Assembly (NCBI GenBank): GCA_017518185.1
Contig: JAFWWB010000092.1
Location: forward strand, 1 to 32,370
Source of the DNA: Lachnospiraceae bacterium
GTDB lineage: Bacteria; Bacillota; Clostridia; Lachnospirales; Lachnospiraceae
DNA length: 32,370 nucleotides
Direction: 5' to 3'
Part shown: piece by piece, positions 18,274-25,063 of the stretch
How positions within the stretch are numbered: position 1 is the stretch's first letter
How the letters are laid out: each line of letters starts with the position of its first letter
The notes under the pieces: generated by a model
The model's input: the letters and a program-made list of their open reading frames with translations, nothing else
Databases searched by the model: none
Told to the model about the DNA's origin: nothing
Made by a program: the position numbers and the translations under genes

Positions 18274-19125
18274 ATGAAGAACAGGATATTAACTACTCTG
18301 ATAGTGGCAGTGAGCTGCCTCGGACTGCTGGCGGGCTGCGGCGGTAAGGACGGCCGACTCACCGCAAAGGTGATCGAGGTGGATCTTACAAGCGAGGAGT
18401 ATGCCTTCGCCGTGAACCGGGACGATCCAGACCTTCTGGTCCGGATAAACGGGTACATCGCTTCCATTAAGGAGGACGGTACTTTTGACAGGATCTGCGA
18501 CAAGTATTTCGGGAACGGGACTCCCACGCCGGTGACCTCTGCCCCGGAGGATGCCGGGAAGGACCAGCTGCTGGTGGCCACCAATGCCGCCTTTGCTCCT
18601 TTCGAATACATGGAGGACGGTAACTACTACGGTGTGGATATGGAGATAGCAGCAGGGCTTGCGGAATACCTGGGCAAAGAACTGGTCATCCGGAACATGG
18701 ATTTTGATGAGGTGCTCATTTCCGTGAATATGGGCACCTGTGATGTGGCGATGAGCGGACTTACCGTAACCGATGAGCGCAAGGAACTCGTAAGCTTCAC
18801 AGACAGCTATTACACTGCTTCGCAGCGGATCATAGTGCGTTCGGACAATACCGAGTTTGATGGAAAAGCCGATGCGGCGGCTGTTGAGGCTGTTCTCAGG
18901 AGTAAGGATCCCTCCGTAAAGGTGGGGGTACAGGAAGGCACCACCGGACAGCTCTACTGCGAAGGTGATGAAGAATGGGGCTTTGATGGCTTTGCCATGA
19001 CCACAACAGGCTACGGGAACGGAGCGCTTGCGGTGCAGGATCTGCTGAACGGAAATGTGGATTACGTCATCATCGACGCTGCTCCCGCTGAGTTCATCAG
19101 TCAGAACATAAATAAGCTGCAGTGA
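18274..19125 (+). CDS. Solute-binding lipoprotein, family 3 type, apparently circularly permuted
   Basis: The ATG at 18274 is preferred because GGGAAAGGAG lies 8 bp before it; an in-frame ATG at 18268 is too close. The product has 283 residues. The lipoprotein signal ends LLAGC (Cys about 22). Residues about 32-80 (EVDLTSEEYAFAVNRDDPD ... DGTFDRICDKYFG) look like the usual C-terminal segment of amino-acid-type binding proteins. The usual N-terminal start then follows at about 99 (LLVATNAAFAPFEYMEDG, YYGVDMEIAAGLAEYLGKEL, MSGLTVTDERKELVSFTDSY), and the protein stops at VDYVIIDAAPAEFISQNINK, exactly where that segment would normally follow. No cognate permease or ATPase is next to it. Ligand unknown: an amino acid by family, perhaps a sugar-linked signal by context. 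Confidence 0.85.
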   Translation: MKNRILTTLIVAVSCLGLLAGCGGKDGRLTAKVIEVDLTSEEYAFAVNRDDPDLLVRINGYIASIKEDGTFDRICDKYFGNGTPTPVTSAPEDAGKDQLLVATNAAFAPFEYMEDGNYYGVDMEIAAGLAEYLGKELVIRNMDFDEVLISVNMGTCDVAMSGLTVTDERKELVSFTDSYYTASQRIIVRSDNTEFDGKADAAAVEAVLRSKDPSVKVGVQEGTTGQLYCEGDEEWGFDGFAMTTTGYGNGALAVQDLLNGNVDYVIIDAAPAEFISQNINKLQ

Positions 19126-19134
19126 AAAAAACAT

Positions 19135-19163
19135 TTGACAAGATCGGGCGCAGGTGGTATATT
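19135..19163 (+). promoter_or_regulatory. Promoter of the galactan transport and degradation operon
   Basis: TTGACA at 19135-19140 and TATATT at 19158-19163 are separated by 17 bp. The spacing to the operator that follows is the same as at the lacI promoter. Confidence 0.83.
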
Positions 19164-19171
19164 TCCAAAAG

Positions 19172-19186
19172 AACAACCGATTGCGC
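19172..19186. promoter_or_regulatory. LacI-family operator 2 (operon control)
   Basis: The core CAACCGATTGCGC (19174-19186) is identical to operator 1. The left half-site begins ACAA instead of GCAA, so the palindrome is slightly weaker. It sits directly downstream of the -10 box, consistent with repression. Confidence 0.83.
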
Positions 19187-19250
19187 AAACCGCGGGCGGT
19201 GGTAAAAAACCGGGAAATAAGGTATTACAGCATAAAAAGGAGGAAACAGA

Positions 19251-20555
19251 ATGAAAAAGCGTATTGTGGCAGTAATGATGGCACTCACGATGTGCGCAGG
19301 CGCCCTTGCAGGCTGCGGCGACGGAGGGAATGCCGGTAACGGAGGAGAGGCAGCCGGCGGCGACAGCAGCAGTGCAGGATCCGGCGATGCTCTCCAGAGC
19401 CTTATCGATTCCACCGAAGGGACCGTGAAGCTTACCGTGTGGGCTTCCGATGTTACCGAGGCACAGGATCTTACCCAGGAGCTCATCGACGGCTTCAAGG
19501 CTAAGTACTCGAGCGTTGATTTCGACATCACCCTCGGCGCTGAGAGTGAGTCCACCGCAAAGGATACGGTGCTCACCGATGTTACGGCGGCAGCCGACGT
19601 TTACGCCTTCGCAGACGACCAGATCACCGAGCTGGTGAAGGCCGGAGCCCTTCAGGAGGTTTCCATGGGCTATACCTACGATGTTAAGGCAGCCAACGCG
19701 AGCGGAGCTGTTGACGCGGCTACCGTGGACGGCAAGCTTTACGCATACCCCATGACCGCTGACAACACCTACTATCTGTTCTATGACAAGTCAGTCTTTT
19801 CAGAGGACGATGTCAAGAGCCTTGACAAGATGATCGATGTGGCAGGCGCAGCAGGCAAGAAGATAGGCTTTGAGTTCGGCAACGCATGGTATCTCTACGG
19901 ATGGTTCGCAGGCGCAGGCCTGGATGCATATCTCGGCTCCGACGGCAATACGAACGTCTGCAACTGGAACAGCGGCGCAGGCCCCGATGTTGCACAGGCA
20001 ATCATGGATTACTGCGCAGGCGGCGTGCTCGTAAATTCCACCGATGACGGATCTTCCGTTACCGGCGTTAAGGAAGGCACCTATGCCGCAGTTGTGAACG
20101 GTATCTGGAATTCACCCCAGTTCCAGGAAGCATGGGGTGATAACTTCGGCGCTGCAAAGCTTCCCGAGTTCACCGCAAACGGAAACACTTATCAGATGAA
20201 TTCCTACTTCAGCTGCAAGCTCGTGGGCGTTAACCCTCATTCCGAGAACGTGGGCTGGGCTATGGTCCTTGCAGAGTACCTCACCGATGAGAGCGCTCAG
20301 GTTAAGCGTTTCGAAAAGGTAGGCTGGGGTCCTTCCAACAGCAAGGCAGCTGCATCCGATGCGGTGCAGGCATCTGCGGATATCGCAGCCATCAGCGCTC
20401 AGACCGTATTCGCACAGCCCCAGCGTATCGGCGGCTACTTCTGGAGCCCTGCGGCAACCCTCGGTTCCGCACTTTCTTCCGGCGATCTCGGCGGAAAGGA
20501 TATCCAGTCCCTGCTTGATGAGGCAGTTACCGGTATAACCGCTCCCGCAGAATAA
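19251..20555 (+). CDS. ganS: Galacto-oligosaccharide-binding lipoprotein of ABC transporter (family 1 solute-binding protein)
   Basis: This 434-residue protein has AAAGGAGG upstream. The lipoprotein signal MKKRIVAVMMALTM...LAGC puts the lipid-bearing Cys near residue 22, followed by a Gly/Ser/Ala linker. The mature part begins VKLTVWASDVTEAQD and shows the maltose-binding-like fold: ADVYAFADDQITELVKAGAL, LYAYPMTADNTYYLFYDKS, YAAVVNGIWNSPQFQEAWG, VGWGPSNSKAA. It should capture galactan-derived oligosaccharides at the outer membrane face and pass them to the two permeases downstream. The gene name is given by analogy with ganS of Bacillus subtilis from gene order. Sugar specificity is inferred from the GH53 and GH2 neighbours. 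It has its own LacI-controlled promoter and a terminator-like hairpin after it. Confidence 0.9.
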   Translation: MKKRIVAVMMALTMCAGALAGCGDGGNAGNGGEAAGGDSSSAGSGDALQSLIDSTEGTVKLTVWASDVTEAQDLTQELIDGFKAKYSSVDFDITLGAESESTAKDTVLTDVTAAADVYAFADDQITELVKAGALQEVSMGYTYDVKAANASGAVDAATVDGKLYAYPMTADNTYYLFYDKSVFSEDDVKSLDKMIDVAGAAGKKIGFEFGNAWYLYGWFAGAGLDAYLGSDGNTNVCNWNSGAGPDVAQAIMDYCAGGVLVNSTDDGSSVTGVKEGTYAAVVNGIWNSPQFQEAWGDNFGAAKLPEFTANGNTYQMNSYFSCKLVGVNPHSENVGWAMVLAEYLTDESAQVKRFEKVGWGPSNSKAAASDAVQASADIAAISAQTVFAQPQRIGGYFWSPAATLGSALSSGDLGGKDIQSLLDEAVTGITAPAE

Positions 20556-20577
20556 ATAAAGGAAAAGCAATGACAAA

Positions 20578-20616
20578 AGCCCCATATGTCTGAAGAGGCA
20601 TGTGGGGCTGTTTTTA
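20578..20616 (+). terminator. Intra-operon terminator-like hairpin after the binding-protein gene
   Basis: AGCCCCA (20578-20584) pairs with TGGGGCT (20603-20609), extended by weaker pairs inside, followed by GTTTTTAT. It lies between the binding protein and the permease genes. Partial termination here would give more binding protein than permease, a common layout in sugar ABC operons. Confidence 0.85.
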
Positions 20617-20654
20617 TAAAATAAGGCCTTAATGCGGCCGGAGGTATGAAGCTT

Positions 20655-22148
20655 ATGGGAAAAACAGGGGTAAAGGAAGCGGCCCGGGTCAAAGAGCCGA
20701 AAAAAAGAAAGCTACTCTCTGAGAGTGCGTTTATCAGGTATTTCAGGGATATCGGAACGGCCGTCTCAAAGGGAGACGCTGCCGTAAAACTCTCAATGAT
20801 AATAATGGGCGCAGGTTATGTGGCGAGGAAGCAGGTGATAAAAGGAATACTCGTTACGCTTGTGGAAGCCCTTTATATATTGCTGTTAGTCGTGTGGGCC
20901 ATCCCCAATCTCAGCAAATTCTCCACTCTGGGCACGGTACAGCTCCAGATGGTATTCGATCCCGCCACGGGCAAGAACGTGGTGAACGATTATGACAATT
21001 CATTTCTCATTCTGATATTCAGCATAGTGGCGCTGGTGCTGCTGGCTGTGTTCGTGCTGTATTACATACACAATCTCAAGGCAGTGTATAAGATACAGCT
21101 GCGGGCTGAACAGGGCAGGCATATCAATACCTTCAAAGAGGATCTGAAGAGCATGGTGGGTGATAAATTCCACATCACCCTTCTCACGCTGCCTTCACTG
21201 GGTGTGATCCTTATGAACGTGCTGCCCCTCTTTGTGCTGGTGGCCATAGCCTTCACCAATTACGACCAGCAGCATATGCCGCCCAACGCACTGCTGGACT
21301 GGGTGGGCTTTGACAATTTCAAGACCCTGTTCTCAAGAGGCGGCCTTACGGTGAGCTTCGGTTATGCTTTCGGAAAGATCGTGAGCTGGACCTTTCTTTG
21401 GGCCTTTCTGGCGACCTTTACCTGCTTTATCGGCGGCATACTGCTGGCACAGCTCATTAATTCCCAGGGTGTTAAGTTCAAGAAGATGTGGCGTACGCTA
21501 TTCATCGTGACTATAGCGGTGCCCCAGTTCGTGACCCTCCTTCTGGTGAGGAATTTCTTCCGCGAGGACGGCATAGTGAACACACTCGCAGCCAACAGCG
21601 GGCTTATTGACTTTCTTAAGAACATCGGTCTGGTGAAGTCTTCGATGAACGCGATACCCTTCCTTTCCGGACGTTCGGTGGGCTGGGCCAAGTTCATGAT
21701 AGTGATGATAAACATCTGGGTGGGCGTGCCCTACCAGATGCTGATAGCGACCGGCGTGCTGATGAACGCTCCCCAGGACCAGGTGGAGAGCGCGAGGATA
21801 GACGGCGCCAACAAGTGGCAGATCTTCTGGAAGATCACCATGCCTTACATACTGGTGGTGCAGGGGCCGGCGCTGATCACCGATTTCGTCCGCAACATCA
21901 ACAACTTTAACGTTATATACCTGCTTACACAGGATCTGTACACCACCCAGGATATGGCCATGGCCAATTCCAACGCGAAGGAGGTTGACCTGCTGGTCAC
22001 CTGGCTGTTCCGTCTCACCAATGAGTATTACAACTACAAGATGGCCTCCGTTATAGGCATAATAGTCTTCCTCATCTGTGTGGCGTTCACACTCGTTTCC
22101 TATGCGCGCATGATGAGAGGCGGCAGAGAGGAGGATTACCAGTTATGA
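20655..22148 (+). CDS. ganP: Sugar ABC transporter permease, MalF/GanP type
   Basis: The start at 20655 lies 10 bp after GGAGG (20640-20644); the in-frame ATG at 20646 is only 1 bp from it and less likely. The product has about 497 residues. A charged cytoplasmic N terminus is followed by membrane helices, including YILLLVVWAIPNL and ILIFSIVALVLLAVFVLYY, and the extended first periplasmic region of MalF-like proteins. The inner-membrane transport domain carries the EAA motif ESARIDGANKWQIFWKITMP (about nt 21786-21845), the site that contacts the ATPase. It forms a heterodimer with the next permease. Its stop overlaps the next start (ATGA). No ATPase gene is in the window, so a shared MsmX-like ATPase elsewhere is expected (inference). 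Confidence 0.93.
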   Translation: MGKTGVKEAARVKEPKKRKLLSESAFIRYFRDIGTAVSKGDAAVKLSMIIMGAGYVARKQVIKGILVTLVEALYILLLVVWAIPNLSKFSTLGTVQLQMVFDPATGKNVVNDYDNSFLILIFSIVALVLLAVFVLYYIHNLKAVYKIQLRAEQGRHINTFKEDLKSMVGDKFHITLLTLPSLGVILMNVLPLFVLVAIAFTNYDQQHMPPNALLDWVGFDNFKTLFSRGGLTVSFGYAFGKIVSWTFLWAFLATFTCFIGGILLAQLINSQGVKFKKMWRTLFIVTIAVPQFVTLLLVRNFFREDGIVNTLAANSGLIDFLKNIGLVKSSMNAIPFLSGRSVGWAKFMIVMINIWVGVPYQMLIATGVLMNAPQDQVESARIDGANKWQIFWKITMPYILVVQGPALITDFVRNINNFNVIYLLTQDLYTTQDMAMANSNAKEVDLLVTWLFRLTNEYYNYKMASVIGIIVFLICVAFTLVSYARMMRGGREEDYQL

Positions 22149-23080
22149 GTGATACAAACGTAAAGGAGACTGCGGAAAAGAAGAGCAGCCCGAAGGATAT
22201 CAAAGTAAATACCGTGGAGCCGAAGGGCATGGGTGTTAAGAAGAAGCGCATCGTGGGCGCCATAGTAAAGAACACCGTACTCGCGATACTGGCGGTGATA
22301 TGGCTGATCCCCATACTGTGGCTCTTCGTATCGGCCTTCAATGTGGATCCGGGCATCAACTATGCTCATTTCTTCCCTTCAAAGGGCTGGACCTTCAATA
22401 ACTTCATCCAGCTCTTCCATGCCAACAGCGCCGTGATGTATGTCAGGTGGTTTCTTAACACCCTGCTGATCGCTTTCTTCAGCTGCATCATCTCCACTGT
22501 CTTCGTGCTGATGGTGAGCTACGCTTTCAGCTGCTGCAGGTTTGAAGGACGCAAAGGCCTCATGAGCCTTTCGATGGTCATCAACATGTTCCCCGGCGTG
22601 CTCTCCATGATAGCCATCTACTTCATCATGAAGACCATAGGGCTTACCGAGAGCCATGTGGGAATGGTGGTGGTATACTCCGCGGGTTCTGGCCTCGGAT
22701 ACCTTATAGTAAAGGGCTTCATGGATACCATACCGGCTTCCATGAGGGAGGCGGCAAAGATGGAAGGAGCATCGGAGCTTACCGTATTCCTGAAGGTGAT
22801 ACTGCCGCTCTGCAAGCCCATAGTGGTATATCAGATCATATCTTCATTCCTGGTACCCTGGGGCGACTTCGTATTCGCAAAGCTCATGCTTGGCCATGAT
22901 GTGAAGAACTTCACCATAGCCATAGGGCTTTACGGCATGCTCAGCAAGGAAAACCTCCCCAGATACTTCTCGCAGTTCTGCGCCGGAGGCATACTGATAT
23001 CCATACCCATCTCCATACTCTTTATCATAATGCAGAAGTATTATGTTGAAGGCGTTACCAGCGGATCCACGAAGGGATGA
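22145..23080 (+). CDS. ganQ: Sugar ABC transporter permease, MalG/GanQ type
   Basis: This 311-residue protein starts at an ATGA overlap with the previous stop, which indicates coupled translation. An N-terminal cytoplasmic stretch rich in Lys is followed by helices such as TVLAILAVIWLIPILWLFVS and a WFLNTLLIAFFSCIISTVF segment. The EAA loop REAAKMEGASELTVFLKVIL (about nt 22747-22806) is intact. A C-terminal FIIMQKYYVEGVTSG is typical of MalG-type permeases. It pairs with the MalF-type partner to import oligosaccharides delivered by the lipoprotein encoded at 19251-20555. Its stop overlaps the start of the GH53 gene, so the operon is continuous. Confidence 0.94.
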   Translation: MSDTNVKETAEKKSSPKDIKVNTVEPKGMGVKKKRIVGAIVKNTVLAILAVIWLIPILWLFVSAFNVDPGINYAHFFPSKGWTFNNFIQLFHANSAVMYVRWFLNTLLIAFFSCIISTVFVLMVSYAFSCCRFEGRKGLMSLSMVINMFPGVLSMIAIYFIMKTIGLTESHVGMVVVYSAGSGLGYLIVKGFMDTIPASMREAAKMEGASELTVFLKVILPLCKPIVVYQIISSFLVPWGDFVFAKLMLGHDVKNFTIAIGLYGMLSKENLPRYFSQFCAGGILISIPISILFIIMQKYYVEGVTSGSTKG

Positions 23081-25050
23081 GGATGATGTTACAAAAATTG
23101 AAAAAAAAGGGTGCCATCCCTGCACTCCTCCTTACGCTGCTCACCGCCTGTGGCGGCCCCGCAAAGCAGAGCTATGTGCCGGAGCTACCCTCCGGTAATG
23201 AAGAGGCTCCCATATTCGTGGAGGCGGTCCCGGACCTTAAGGAGGATTTCATCCTCGGCATGGACATCTCTTCAGTTATCGCGGAGGAAGAGAGCGGTGT
23301 GGTCTATAAGGATATGGACGGGAATGAAAAGGATCTGTTCCGCATACTTGCTGATAACGGCGTGAACTATGTGCGGGTGCGTGTATGGAACCATCCTTAC
23401 GATAAGGACGGGAACGGCTACGGCGGAGGAAACTGCGACGCCGCAAAGGCCGCAGTCATAGGAAAAAGGGCTGCGGAATGCGGCATGAAGCTGCTGGTGG
23501 ATTTCCATTACAGTGATTTCTGGGCGGATCCGAAGAAGCAGTATGCTCCTACGGAATGGGCCAGGAAGGATGCTGATGAGAAGAAGGCCCTGATAGCTGC
23601 CTATACGGAAGAGAGCCTGAAGACCATACTGGACGGCGGCGCGGACGTGGGCATGGTGCAGATCGGGAATGAGATAAACAACGGCCTCTGCGGTATCTAC
23701 GATCAGGAGCAGGTCTGTGAACTCCTGAAGAGTGCTTCATCTTCCGTGCGCGGGACCGCAAAGAAATACGGACGTGATATAAAGATAGCCGTGCATTATA
23801 CGCAGATAGACGATGTGCAGGGCATACTGGAAAAGGCGGAGCTTCTTAAGAACGCGGAAGTGGATTACGACATATTCGGCGTTTCCTACTACCCCTACTG
23901 GCACGGCAGCATGGAAAACATGAACAGCGTGCTTAAGAAGATAAGCAGTGACTACGGGAAGGAGACCTGTGTGCTGGAGACGGCCTATCCCTGGACTGCG
24001 GAGGACGGAGACTGTTTCGGTAATTCCGTCGCCGGGGACGATGCACTTGACGGTTATCCGGCTACGCCCCAGGGCCAGGCAAAGTGCGTGAGGGATATCG
24101 CGGCAGAGGCCTCGGACGCAGGCGCCATCGGAGTGTTTTACTGGGAAGGGGCCTGGGTGCCCGTGGGCAGCAGCTTCGAAAGCAACGAAAAGCTCTGGGA
24201 ACAGTACGGCTCCGGCTGGGCTTCATCCTATTCGGTGGCTTACGATCCCCAGGATGCCGGGAAGTATCACGGCGGCTGCTCCTGGGATAACCAGGCGATG
24301 TTTGACTTTGACGGAAAGGCCCTGCCCTCACTCGGAGTGTTCGGCTGGATGAGGTACGGCGCCACCGCTCCGCTTGAGGTCATGGCTTATAAGGAGATAT
24401 ATATCGAAAGCGGCATCGGGGATGAACTGCAGATGCCGGAGGAAGTGGAGGTTTATTACAACGATCCTTCGGTAAAGGAAGGCCTTAAGGCGGAGTGGGA
24501 TGCTTCGGCCGTGGATACGGATACCGCCGGCCTCTATGAGGTGGAAGGGACCGTGGAGAACGGCGATAAGGTAACCGCGAGGGTGAAGATAATGAACATC
24601 AACTACCTTAAGAACTTCAGCTTCGAGGAGCCGGATGCCGGCATGTGGACCGTGGAGGACAGAGGCGCGGGAAATACCACGGATATCCAGACCAAGGCTT
24701 CCGATGCACTGAGCGGCGAGAAGGCATTCCATTTCTATTCGACGGAGGATATAGACTTCAGCGTGAGCCAGCAGGCGGAGGGCTTAAGCGGCGGAACATA
24801 CAGCGCCGCAGCCAACTTCCAGGGAGGCGATCTGGGAGCCGGAGCAGAGATAGTGCTCTATGCTGAATGTGACGGCACCACGTATGAGTCCGAAAGCGCT
24901 GAGGCTAAAGGCTGGCAGCAGTGGCAGAGGCTGGAGATAAAGGACATACAGGTTCCCGACGGCGGGAACGTAACTGTGGGAGTGCGTGTGAAGGGTGCCG
25001 CAAAAGGATGGGGGACCCTGGATGATATAGAACTGTACAGCATGAAATAG
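23077..25050 (+). CDS. ganB: Arabinogalactan endo-beta-1,4-galactanase lipoprotein (GH53) with Ig-like and CBM61-like domains
   Basis: This 657-residue enzyme hydrolyses beta-1,4-galactan at the cell surface. The ATG at 23077 overlaps the previous stop; ATGs at 23083 and 23086 are alternatives. The lipoprotein signal ends LLTAC (Cys 25). The GH53 domain spans about residues 55-430: DISSVIAEEESGVVY, VNYVRVRVWNHPYD, LLVDFHYSDFWADP, acid/base Glu199 in QIGNEINNG, nucleophile Glu301 in VLETAYPWT, and GVFYWEGAWVPV. An Ig-like domain follows (about 440-505; VEVYYNDPSVKEGL, GLYEVEGTVENG), then a CBM61-like galactan-binding domain (about 509-655; LKNFSFEEPDAG to GWGTLDDIELY). Lipid anchoring keeps products near the transporter. 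The catalytic pair is intact. Confidence 0.95.
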   Translation: MRMMLQKLKKKGAIPALLLTLLTACGGPAKQSYVPELPSGNEEAPIFVEAVPDLKEDFILGMDISSVIAEEESGVVYKDMDGNEKDLFRILADNGVNYVRVRVWNHPYDKDGNGYGGGNCDAAKAAVIGKRAAECGMKLLVDFHYSDFWADPKKQYAPTEWARKDADEKKALIAAYTEESLKTILDGGADVGMVQIGNEINNGLCGIYDQEQVCELLKSASSSVRGTAKKYGRDIKIAVHYTQIDDVQGILEKAELLKNAEVDYDIFGVSYYPYWHGSMENMNSVLKKISSDYGKETCVLETAYPWTAEDGDCFGNSVAGDDALDGYPATPQGQAKCVRDIAAEASDAGAIGVFYWEGAWVPVGSSFESNEKLWEQYGSGWASSYSVAYDPQDAGKYHGGCSWDNQAMFDFDGKALPSLGVFGWMRYGATAPLEVMAYKEIYIESGIGDELQMPEEVEVYYNDPSVKEGLKAEWDASAVDTDTAGLYEVEGTVENGDKVTARVKIMNINYLKNFSFEEPDAGMWTVEDRGAGNTTDIQTKASDALSGEKAFHFYSTEDIDFSVSQQAEGLSGGTYSAAANFQGGDLGAGAEIVLYAECDGTTYESESAEAKGWQQWQRLEIKDIQVPDGGNVTVGVRVKGAAKGWGTLDDIELYSMK

Positions 25051-25063
25051 GAAAGGAGCGCGG

